The notes beneath the pieces are model-generated. The model was not told the origin of the DNA. It did not search any database and saw only the letters and a program-made list of their open reading frames with translations. From positions 1 through 36,971 of the forward strand of contig NZ_JAIHOM010000046.1 in the NCBI RefSeq assembly GCF_026130165.1: a stretch of DNA of 36,971 nucleotides. The letters are read 5' to 3'. Positions within the stretch are counted from its first letter, which is position 1, and each line of letters starts with the position of its first letter. Positions 26,147 through 33,069 of the stretch are shown in pieces. Source of the stretch: Spirulina subsalsa FACHB-351 (GTDB taxonomy: Bacteria > Cyanobacteriota > Cyanobacteriia > Cyanobacteriales > Spirulinaceae). The position numbers were made by a program, and so were the translations under genes.

Positions 26147-26446
26147 ATGAGTCCAGAAATTATCAACCTCTTAGTTCAGAGCCTTTCTAATTTTCTCTAT
26201 ATCTACTCTCTCCTGTTGTTGGTGCGCGTGCTACTCAGTTGGTTTCAAACCGCAGCCTGGGCCCAACAAACCATGTCATTCCTTAGCCCCATCACAGACC
26301 CCTACTTAAATATCTTCCGCTCTTTTATCCCCCCTCTAGGCGGTCTGGATTTATCCCCCATGTTGGCCTTTCTCGTTTTAGGTTGGGTGGGCCCGGTGAT
26401 TATTCAGGTACTGGGTACAGTCCTCTACAGTGTTGCCCGCTTCTAA
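26147..26446 (+). CDS. YggT family membrane protein
   Basis: 99 residues from ATG 26147 (MSPEIINLLV). Two hydrophobic blocks: about 5-29 and 70-95, with the family motif SPITDPYLNIFRSFIPPLGGLDLSPMLAFLVL between and into the second. Cyanobacterial and plastid relatives are implicated in membrane organisation (CCB3/YlmG group, cytochrome b6f haem attachment and nucleoid distribution). The 13 codons upstream in frame are not supported. It probably follows the binding-protein gene as a separate transcript (80-bp gap). Confidence 0.9.
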   Translation: MSPEIINLLVQSLSNFLYIYSLLLLVRVLLSWFQTAAWAQQTMSFLSPITDPYLNIFRSFIPPLGGLDLSPMLAFLVLGWVGPVIIQVLGTVLYSVARF

Positions 26447-26610
26447 AACCCCGATTTTTCCCTTGATTATGCCCCAACCTACACCGGATTTTTCTTTTTA
26501 CAAAAAATAACCTTAGAATCCGGGTGAAAATTGCAGATTATGGCTACAATAAGGTAGTTTTTCCAGCTTTCCCTTGATTTAGGGTTGATCAATGACCTCT
26601 GAGACGGTTA

Positions 26611-26682
26611 AAACCTAGGGTTAACACCAAACCTAGGGTTAACACCAAACCTAGGGTTAACACCAAACCTAGGGTTAACACC
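26611..26682. repeat. Tandem 18-bp repeat, four perfect copies
   Basis: AAACCTAGGGTTAACACC repeated four times without change. Each unit contains two 6-bp palindromes, CCTAGG and GTTAAC, so the array presents eight evenly spaced dyads. It lies between yggT and the IS605-like end. Confidence 0.97.
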
Positions 26683-26723
26683 TAGGATAGATTTTCCCTA
26701 GTATCAGGGGATTACCGAGAAGT

Positions 26724-26753
26724 GGGAATCCCCGTCGCTTTTAGGGCGGGGAG
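26724..26753 (+). mobile_element. Solitary IS200/IS605-like right-end hairpin
   Basis: GGGAATCCCCGTC, loop, GGCGGGGAG. Its reverse complement has the same layout (CCCC-G-stem-loop-stem-GGGG-ATTCC) as the hairpins at 31941-31976 and 35724-35757, the last of which follows a tnpB relic. No transposase gene is adjacent here. Confidence 0.5.
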
Positions 26754-26850
26754 TTATTAACATCAGGAGGCCTCAACCGTGAGGTGGAAAAGGTGAATTG
26801 GAAAAGACTGGGCTAAATCACAGTTTTAGTCTCCCATCACCTTGCATCTA

Positions 26851-26935
26851 TATAATATTCGACCCCATAAACATCTCCGAAAACCCTATTTCAGGAAGGG
26901 CATAGTGGTTTTTTGTGCCTAATTATAGGAGATGT
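26851..26935 (+). ncRNA. Candidate small structured RNA with own promoter box
   Basis: A consensus TATAAT (26851-26856) lies 15 bp before an 8-bp closing stem ACATCTCC (26871-26878) / GGAGATGT (26928-26935). Inside are two further hairpins: CCCT/AGGG, and GGCA/TGCC around a T-rich loop, giving a three-way-junction shape. No -35 consensus and no clear terminator were seen, and it matches no RNA family I recognise. Confidence 0.35.
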
Positions 26936-27193
26936 CTAATGGCCAGATATCCAGATATGTCTAATTAAGTCGTTAGACTGATCTTCTCTAATAGACACCA
27001 GACACTATTGCCAACCTATCTGAGTCGTGCAAAAAAGGCTCGCTTGGAATACAAATAGGACAATAGCCCAGAGTTCACGTCTCATTCAGACTAGCTAGAT
27101 TACCTCCCAAGTGGGGGCAACTCAAGGAAAAAGCACCGACGAAACCGCCTAGATTACCTACTTCTTGAAAATTTGGCTTGACAAATTAGGACG

Positions 27194-27229
27194 CTTCCCG
27201 TTTCCTGACGCAGGTCAGAACGCGGGAAG
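27194..27229. other. Long imperfect hairpin in the leader of the 747-aa gene
   Basis: CTTCCCG (27194-27200) pairs with CGGGAAG (27223-27229); an inner stem CTGAC (27205-27209) / GTCAG (27214-27218) closes a GCAG loop. It lies 156 bp before the start at 27386, and could be an mRNA leader structure or an upstream terminator lacking a T-run. Confidence 0.45.
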
Positions 27230-27385
27230 GGTGAACTTATACGGATGATTCATGGGTAGCGATTTAGCAATGATGAGTCAAAAATAGCCAAATATCAGCC
27301 AAATCAACGATGGGAGTCTAAGCACAATTGCTATAACCTAAAACCGTTTCCGTTTCTAGAATATACGAGTGAGGAGAGATGAGTC

Positions 27386-29629
27386 ATGGAACATTCACAG
27401 GTGTCACCTCGGAGTCATGTCAGGAAGTTTAATGAGTCTTATGAACAAGGATTGCATAGAATCGGGGGAGGCAAGATAGGGGGAGTGTCCCATAGGGGTT
27501 CTCCCCCCCAACAGGACCCCAGCCCCAGAACGACGAGAACAATCCAACAGCCCTCCTCAAGGCGACCAACAGGAGACCGAACCGATTTTGTAGAGGGGCA
27601 ACAGAAACAGTCGACCGTGAATGTACCGACCGTGAATGTTAGCTTAAAAAATGTTAAGTTGGGGGGCAAATCCGCCCAGAAACAGTCTAACTCCAGACCA
27701 ACGGAGCATAAAGGTCAGGGTGGTAAACTGTTCCATCGTCCCCCAACTTATCCAGTGTCTAAAAATCAACCCCCTCAACCCTCTACACCTGAACCGACGA
27801 CATCCCCCACTTCCTTCTTGTGGAGTTGGCAACTCTGGGGGGTGATGGTGATCATTGTGACGGGAACGATTGGTTTTAGTGCTACGGCCTTATTAACCAA
27901 GTCTCCGGCCATGCCGAATTGTCCCTCTATGTTCTGGCCAACTGCTTCGGCTTCAATGCGGTTGTATTGCGCGGAGTTAGCGGCGAATAAACAAACCATT
28001 GAGGACTTGTTAGAAGCGATTCGCTTGGTGGAGGATTTGCCCCTTGATCATCCTCTGCGAGGGGAAATTGACCGCAATATTGAGAAGTGGGTGAATGATT
28101 TGCTGGCTTTGGGAGAGCAGGAGTTTCAAGAGGGGCGCTTACAAGAGGCGATCGCATTGGCCAATAAAGTTTCCCAATATTTGCAAGATCCAAGCATTGT
28201 ACAGGAGCGGATTGAGCGTTGGAATGAGGTCTGGCAACAAGGGGAACAAATTGCAGAAGAGGCAGAAAGTCATATTAAGAACGCCGCTTGGGGTTTAGCG
28301 TTTCAAAATGCGGCTCGTTTGACGAGATTGAATAATCGTTATTGGGCCAATACCCGGTATCGGGAGTTATTTGATTATTTAGAGTTAGCCCGTCGGGAAA
28401 GTCGCCAACTGGATGAAGCTTATACAGCCCTCAATCGGGGGGGTTTAGATAACTTGCTACAAGCCATTGAACTGGCTCAAAATATTAATGACCGAAGTTC
28501 GGCCTATGCGGAAGCTCAAATGCTGATCAGTCGGGCTGGGGATAAAATGATTGATCTGGCTTTGGAATTGTTGCAAGAGGGGAAATGGCAGGAAGCCATG
28601 CGGGTGTCTAATCAGATTCCCAGCGAGTTGGGGTTAACAGAACAGGCACTAGATATTAATATGTTGGCGGAAGCAGCATCAACGGCCAGTTATGGCACGG
28701 TGCGCAATTTAGAAGATGCGATCGCCCGTGCCATTCGTGTCACCCCCGGCCGTCCCCTCTATCGCCAAGCCCAAAAACTCGCCCGACAGTGGCAACTCGA
28801 AGCAGAGGCCGTGGTGCAATTAGACCAAGCTGATCAATTGGCCCGAGATGGTCGCCCCAGTTCCCTCAATGCCGCCATTGCCCAAGCCCGCTTAGTCACC
28901 CGAGAGAATCCCCGCTATTCCCAAGCTCAAAGCAGAATCAGCGACTGGACGCGGCAAATTCAAACCCTAGAAGATCGACCCCGTTTAGAACGGGCCCAGA
29001 ATTTTGCTCGTCAGCCGGGTCTAGATAGCTTAGAACAGGCGGTGGAAGAGGCGAGGCAGATTGATCCCAATCGTCCCCTCTATCGGGAAGCCCAAATGCG
29101 GATTCAACAGTGGGAAAACAATATTCAACAAACGGAAGATCAGCCTATTTTAGATGAGGCGATGAACTTGGCGACTCAAGGGAATTTCCGGGCGGCCATC
29201 CAAACCGCGCAACGGATTCAACGGGATCGGGCGTTATACAATGAAGCCCAATCCCGGATTAGTCGTTGGGAACGGGAAGTGAATGCCCAGCGCCTGCTCG
29301 CCCAAGCCCAACAACTCGCCCAACGGGGAACGCCAGAAGCCCTTAATCAGGCGATTAATCGGGCTTCACAGGTGCCTAATGAGTCGTTATACCGTTACCA
29401 GAGTAATCAAGCCGTACAAGTCTGGAGTGAGCAAATTCTGGCAATGGCGCGGAATCGAGCGGGCAGTGATTTACGGACGGCTATTGCGATCGCCTCTCAA
29501 GTCCCCCCCAACACTCCCGCCTACAATGCCGCCCGTTCTCAACTGGAAATTTGGCAACGGATTCTCAATCCCTCCCAGTCTGCTCCGGCTAATGATTATC
29601 TCGATGTACAGGATTGGGGGAACTTGTAG
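27386..29629 (+). CDS. Membrane-anchored helical-repeat protein of unknown function
   Basis: 747 residues from ATG 27386, with GAGGAG nine bases upstream. Order: a basic, Pro/Ser/Gln-rich disordered N-terminus (1-145); one transmembrane segment (about 149-170, VMVIIVTGTIGFSATALL); then ~570 residues of tandem helical hairpins. Repeats in the second half share the frame LxxAxxLAxxG...LxxAIxxAxxVxxxxPxYxxAQxxIxxWxxxI, spaced about 60-65 residues, TPR-like but not canonical. It may be an envelope scaffold or binding protein; the family name is unknown to me. It has a long structured leader. Its 3' end overlaps the convergent coaE gene by 34 bp. Codon use alternates between G-rich and C-rich blocks, with switches at HIP1 sites 28718 and 29486. 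Confidence 0.85.
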   Translation: MEHSQVSPRSHVRKFNESYEQGLHRIGGGKIGGVSHRGSPPQQDPSPRTTRTIQQPSSRRPTGDRTDFVEGQQKQSTVNVPTVNVSLKNVKLGGKSAQKQSNSRPTEHKGQGGKLFHRPPTYPVSKNQPPQPSTPEPTTSPTSFLWSWQLWGVMVIIVTGTIGFSATALLTKSPAMPNCPSMFWPTASASMRLYCAELAANKQTIEDLLEAIRLVEDLPLDHPLRGEIDRNIEKWVNDLLALGEQEFQEGRLQEAIALANKVSQYLQDPSIVQERIERWNEVWQQGEQIAEEAESHIKNAAWGLAFQNAARLTRLNNRYWANTRYRELFDYLELARRESRQLDEAYTALNRGGLDNLLQAIELAQNINDRSSAYAEAQMLISRAGDKMIDLALELLQEGKWQEAMRVSNQIPSELGLTEQALDINMLAEAASTASYGTVRNLEDAIARAIRVTPGRPLYRQAQKLARQWQLEAEAVVQLDQADQLARDGRPSSLNAAIAQARLVTRENPRYSQAQSRISDWTRQIQTLEDRPRLERAQNFARQPGLDSLEQAVEEARQIDPNRPLYREAQMRIQQWENNIQQTEDQPILDEAMNLATQGNFRAAIQTAQRIQRDRALYNEAQSRISRWEREVNAQRLLAQAQQLAQRGTPEALNQAINRASQVPNESLYRYQSNQAVQVWSEQILAMARNRAGSDLRTAIAIASQVPPNTPAYNAARSQLEIWQRILNPSQSAPANDYLDVQDWGNL

Positions 29630-30225
29630 CAACGGGTGGAGACAATCCGATCCACCTCCTGCTGTAAATGCTCTCGCTGGCCGTTGTTTTCAATCACAAC
29701 GTCCGCTAGAGCAATTTTTGCATCTAAGGGCATTTGACTAGCAATGCGCGCCTGTGCCGCTTCTCGGGACAACTGATTGCGTGTTTGTAGACGGGTCAGT
29801 TGTTGTTCTGGGGAACAGGACACCACCCAAACTTCCCCCACTAAATCGGTCATCTGGGCTTCAAAGAGTAGGGGAATGACTAAAACCACCACCGGACTTT
29901 CTAGCGTCCTCATTTCCTGCTCAAAACGCTCTCTGACGAAGGGATGGATTTGGTCTTCTAACCATTGCCGTTCCTTGGGGGTGTTAAAAATAATGTCCCC
30001 CAGTTGAGGACGGTTGAGGGTACCATCAGAGTTCAGGAGACTGGGGCCGTAGCGCTGTGCGATCGCCTCCAAAATCACCGAACCTGGTTCCACCGCTTCC
30101 CGCGCATAGAGATCCGCATCTAAAATAGGCCAACCATAGGCCCGGGTCAAATAGTCCGCAACGGTACTTTTACCCGTTGCAATTCCCCCCGTTAAACCGA
30201 GAGCATAGGGCAGATTGTTCACCAT
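29596..30225 (-). CDS. coaE: Dephospho-CoA kinase
   Basis: Last step of coenzyme A synthesis: phosphorylates the 3'-OH of the ribose of dephospho-CoA. About 209 residues from ATG 30225; a GTG directly upstream is in frame. P-loop GLTGGIATGKST near the N-terminus, then the substrate segments ILDADLYAREAVEPGS and HPFVRERFEQEM, and VLVIPLLFE with the CoA-binding lid after it. The C-terminus overlaps the end of the convergent 747-aa gene by 34 bp. Divergent from secG with a 74-bp shared upstream region. Confidence 0.95.
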   Translation of the reverse strand: MVNNLPYALGLTGGIATGKSTVADYLTRAYGWPILDADLYAREAVEPGSVILEAIAQRYGPSLLNSDGTLNRPQLGDIIFNTPKERQWLEDQIHPFVRERFEQEMRTLESPVVVLVIPLLFEAQMTDLVGEVWVVSCSPEQQLTRLQTRNQLSREAAQARIASQMPLDAKIALADVVIENNGQREHLQQEVDRIVSTRCYKFPQSCTSR

Positions 30226-30299
30226 CACCGCAAGGTTGCAATTCCTGTTAGCATTGATAGGGTATCAAAATCTTGGTTGTAGTGAGTTAAAAACTTAAA

Positions 30300-30530
30300 A
30301 TGACTATTGTTCAACTCTTTCAAATCCTTTGGACGCTTTCTGCATTGTTATTGATTATTTTAGTTTTACTACACAGTCCTAAAGGGGATGGACTGGGAGG
30401 AATTGGTGGTCAAGCGCAACTGTTCACCAGCACCAAAAGTGCCGAAACCACCCTTAACCGCGTGACTTGGACTTTAAGCATTTTATTTGTTAGTCTCACG
30501 GTGGTTTTAAGCGCAGGCTGGTTAGGTTAG
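30300..30530 (+). CDS. secG: Preprotein translocase subunit SecG
   Basis: 76 residues with two transmembrane helices (about 5-26 and 53-73) joined by the conserved cytoplasmic loop HSPKGDGLGGIGGQAQLFTSTKSAETTLNR. It assists SecYE during protein export across the plasma or thylakoid membrane. Length and loop motif match SecG. Divergent from coaE; followed by repeat-rich DNA up to 30925. Confidence 0.95.
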   Translation: MTIVQLFQILWTLSALLLIILVLLHSPKGDGLGGIGGQAQLFTSTKSAETTLNRVTWTLSILFVSLTVVLSAGWLG

Positions 30531-30554
30531 GTCTTGTTTAGGAGCAAGAAAGAA

Positions 30555-30699
30555 TATCTAGGGTCTGCTGAAAAAGCCCAACGCTAGACTCAACAAGGGA
30601 ATTGATAATTGATAATTGACAATTGATAATTGATAATTGACAATTATTTCCGACTCCCCCGCTCCCCTGCTCCCCGAGTTATTCAGCAAGCCCTATCTA
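30555..30699. mobile_element. Small inverted-repeat element (MITE-like) carrying simple repeats
   Basis: Ends GGGTCTGCTGAA (30561-30572) and TTCAGCAAGCCC (30682-30693) are imperfect inverted repeats. TATCTA occurs directly outside both (30555-30560 and 30694-30699), like a target duplication. The interior consists of AATTGATAATTG/AATTGACAATT tracts and CTCCCCTGCTCCCC. A similar end (CAGCAAGCCCTAGCTAG) occurs at about 5379-5395 without a partner. Confidence 0.55.
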
Positions 30700-30705
30700 G
30701 GGCTT

Positions 30706-30925
30706 ATGGGGCGCTGAAGCGCAACTACGAACCTAATTCCCGACTCTCGATGGGGCGCTGAAGCGCAACTACGAACCTGATTCCCGGCTCCCGATGGGGC
30801 GCTGAAGCGCAACTACGAACCTGATTCCCGGCTCTCGATGGGGCGCTGAAGCGCAACTACGAACCTGATTCCCGACTCTCGATGGGGCGCTGAAGCGCAA
30901 CTACGAACCTAATTCCCGGCTCCCC
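30706..30925. repeat. Five tandem 44-bp repeats with hairpin core
   Basis: Units start at 30706, 30750, 30794, 30838 and 30882, each exactly 44 bp. Each has ATGGGGCGCTGAAGCGC, then AACTACGAACC, then a variable tail TRATTCCCGRCTCYC. GCGCT-GA-AGCGC can fold as a hairpin. Differences between units are confined almost entirely to the tail. It fills the gap between convergent secG and the exosortase gene. No spacers, so not CRISPR. Confidence 0.95.
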
Positions 30926-30940
30926 CTCTCCACTTTGCGG

Positions 30941-31810
30941 TTAAGATAAACTGGGAGGATCGAGTTTTTCCGATGTCGGTTCTTGCAATAACCAAAAACA
31001 AAACCCCGCTAAAAAGGTAACAGAAATGAGCGAGAAAATTAAAGATCCATCCCCTTCATGCCAGTAGTAAAAAGCCTCTCCATCTCCTCCCGCTACTAAC
31101 ATGACCATAAGAATAACCCGCAGACTATTCATGAAAAACCCCAAAACAAACGAGAAAACCAGTAAAACTGCTTTTTTTCCGTGACTTTGAGGAAACATAA
31201 TTAAAAATAAAACCCCAAGACCGAATAAATGGGAAATGCCTTCCGCCCCGGAACATCCTTCCCGCACGTTCACCGTTGCATCAGGTAGGATTAAAAAACT
31301 CCCCACATGGGAAACATCAAAGCCACTATACCAGAGTAGAAATGCGGTAAAGTTTGCGGTAATGGCTGATAAATTAATGACGTAATAAAGTACAAGATAA
31401 GGAAGACTTAAAACGGCTAGAATAATCAGTTCTGGAATGTATTGTTTTAAGCCTTTAAATCCTGACGCGATTAACATTAACCCCCCACCAAAAAATAGAG
31501 GGAGAACGGGTAAAAATCGAGGGTTTAAGGACACATTAGCGGGGAGATTTGTCCAGAGTAAAAATAAGCCAATTAGCACCATACCGAATAGGGTTGCTAG
31601 AGGACTACTGACTAGCTGGAGGCTCTGGCGTTTTTGGTAAATGAGATAACCGATAACTCCGAAGAATAAGAGAACCGTAGAAATAAGATTAGCGTCATCA
31701 CTTAGCCAAACCAACTGACCATAGATGGCGATTAAACCCGTGGTAATCCCTAATAACCAATACTGGGGAGAGTAAAGATAACTCAGGAGACTGTTTTGCT
31801 CAAGCTTCAT
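30941..31810 (-). CDS. Cyanobacterial exosortase (probably cyanoexosortase A)
   Basis: Multi-pass membrane transpeptidase-like enzyme that recognises the PEP-CTERM tail of exported proteins and cleaves or anchors them. 289 residues, about eight hydrophobic segments. The exosortase catalytic triad is in place: Cys186 in VREGCSGAEG, Arg231 in FFMNSLRVILM and His251 in YYWHEGDG. The next gene upstream encodes a PEP-CTERM substrate. Assignment to subtype A rather than B rests on the substrate tail type and on absence of an EpsI-like partner, and is less certain than the family. It lies 16 bp from the 44-bp repeat array. Confidence 0.88.
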   Translation of the reverse strand: MKLEQNSLLSYLYSPQYWLLGITTGLIAIYGQLVWLSDDANLISTVLLFFGVIGYLIYQKRQSLQLVSSPLATLFGMVLIGLFLLWTNLPANVSLNPRFLPVLPLFFGGGLMLIASGFKGLKQYIPELIILAVLSLPYLVLYYVINLSAITANFTAFLLWYSGFDVSHVGSFLILPDATVNVREGCSGAEGISHLFGLGVLFLIMFPQSHGKKAVLLVFSFVLGFFMNSLRVILMVMLVAGGDGEAFYYWHEGDGSLIFSLISVTFLAGFCFWLLQEPTSEKLDPPSLS

Positions 31811-31940
31811 GAATATTCACGGGCGAGAAGACTAATTTCTGTTCTTTTAATGGGAGAAACCGGGTTTCTGATTACGGCGGCTCAAATCCCCAGATGTTTG
31901 GCTTTTAGAGCAACAAGAAAAAGTGCTTGGGTCATGAACT

Positions 31941-31976
31941 TTGACATCCGCCCCGCCGTAAACGGACGGGGATTCC
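31941..31976 (-). mobile_element. Solitary IS200/IS605-like end hairpin
   Basis: TTGACATCC, CCCCG-CCGT-AA-ACGG-A-CGGGG, then ATTCC. The arrangement matches the reverse complement of 35724-35757 and 26724-26753. It is in the 285-bp gap between the PEP-CTERM gene and the exosortase gene; no transposase is adjacent. The rest of that gap shows no ORF. Confidence 0.5.
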
Positions 31977-32095
31977 ATCTATTTCAACAGGTCAAAAATT
32001 GACAATTGTTGAAATGCTGGATGGGATAAGCACGATTTGTTAGGGAGAAAAATCTCGAACCACCTTCCGAGGATTTTCGATGGGATTAACCGGGG

Positions 32096-32893
32096 TTAGG
32101 CTTCGACGCTTTTTTTCCGTTTGTCGTATTCTTTTTTCAAACCTGCACCAAAGGCTAAGGCTAATCCTGTGCCTAGGATGGTGAGAGGTTCGGGGACTTC
32201 TTCGACATGACCGGAGCCGGCTAACTGATAACTGTCGGCTGAGGTTTGGAATTTGATGGGGAAGTCGGAGAGGGTGGCGGATGAGCCGCCTAAACTAGTG
32301 GTTCCTGTGGAAAAGTCTCCAAAAATCCGTAGGCTAAAAGTGTCTGTCGCTCCGGCAAACAGACCTTGATTGACGTTTCCTCCAGAACAGTTGTTAGCGG
32401 CGTAGACACAAATATCAATGTTTTTGAAGCCGCCTGTAAAGTTAGGGGTGCTGTTGAGTCTCACATCATCAAACACGCCCCCTTGGTTGAGGAAACTGAC
32501 ACCTGTTGCATTGGGGTCTACCCCAAACCCAAAGCTCATAATGTTGGCATTGGTGAGGGTACTGAGTATGGTGGTGTTGGTCAGACTAATGGTTAAGTCC
32601 ATGTAGCTGCTAGTAAAGGCACTCAGGGTATAGGTGGCACTAGCACTGAGGTCTTGAGTGAGACTCCCATAGGGGTCACTGGGACTGGCGGGTAATAACC
32701 AATTGGTCATGAAGCTGCCACCCACATCATCTTGAGTCATGCCCACAGTCCACAGGGGTTGTGCTGGATTCCCTGCTGTGTCGGTGGTTTGGGTAATGGT
32801 AAAAGCTTCTGCGGGCAACATGACTGAGGAGGTCAGTAGGACTCCCGTTGCAATGCAAAGGCTGGTGGAAAGTCGGCCAAGTAATCTATCCAT
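32096..32893 (-). CDS. PEP-CTERM sorting-domain protein
   Basis: 265 residues. N-terminal signal peptide (hydrophobic LCIATGVLLTSSVMLPAEA, cleavage after about residue 30). The middle is a Ser/Thr/Asn/Gly-rich, beta-rich domain with one likely disulphide pair (CVYAANNC). C-terminal sorting signal: VPEPLTILGTG (from 233), hydrophobic helix, then the basic tail KKEYDKRKK, the cyanobacterial subclass of PEP-CTERM. This is a predicted substrate of the exosortase encoded 285 bp downstream. Such proteins are usually secreted or surface-attached; the precise role is unknown. Upstream is a strong hairpin (32937-32964). Confidence 0.92.
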   Translation of the reverse strand: MDRLLGRLSTSLCIATGVLLTSSVMLPAEAFTITQTTDTAGNPAQPLWTVGMTQDDVGGSFMTNWLLPASPSDPYGSLTQDLSASATYTLSAFTSSYMDLTISLTNTTILSTLTNANIMSFGFGVDPNATGVSFLNQGGVFDDVRLNSTPNFTGGFKNIDICVYAANNCSGGNVNQGLFAGATDTFSLRIFGDFSTGTTSLGGSSATLSDFPIKFQTSADSYQLAGSGHVEEVPEPLTILGTGLALAFGAGLKKEYDKRKKSVEA

Positions 32894-32936
32894 AATTAAA
32901 CCCTTGAGGTAATCAACGACTTGGTAAGTGTTATCG

Positions 32937-32964
32937 AGTAGATACTACGAGGGTAGTCTCTACT
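32937..32964. other. Hairpin between ABC transporter and PEP-CTERM gene
   Basis: AGTAGA-T-ACTAC, loop, GTAGT-C-TCTACT: an 11-bp stem with one mismatch, 44 bp upstream of the PEP-CTERM start and 106 bp after the ABC transporter stop. There is no T-run on the transcribed strand, so a leader structure or operator is as likely as a terminator. Confidence 0.45.
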
Positions 32965-33069
32965 GGATTGATCAAGTCTACCCAAAAATACGCAAAATGT
33001 CTGTAAAGTTTCCGTGAATTAGCGGAGATTTTGATTAATCTTTGTAACGGGAAGGGGTTTGAGGAGGGA

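Larger units (their letters stand above)
26447..27385. other. Gene-free structured region (939 bp)
   Basis: No convincing ORF on either strand. In order it holds: a CCCT/AGGG hairpin near 26572; the 18-bp array (26611-26682); an IS605-like end hairpin (26724-26753); a CCTCA-ACCG-TGAGG hairpin (26771-26784); a TATAAT box (26851) before a branched dyad (26871-26935); repeated GTCTAAT/TTAGAC words (26935-26990); paired CTAGATTACCT words (about 27094 and 27149); and a long imperfect hairpin (27194-27229) before the next gene. Confidence 0.7.

Noticed and set aside
27379-27432. Short upstream ORF starting ATG 27379, overlapping the 747-aa gene
   Set aside because: Only 2 nt separate it from the GAGGAG ribosome-binding site, while ATG 27386 has ideal 9-nt spacing; the short frame is likely incidental.
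30706-30925. Possible CRISPR array (regular 44-bp repeats)
   Set aside because: Units are contiguous with no unique spacers and there are no cas genes in the window.
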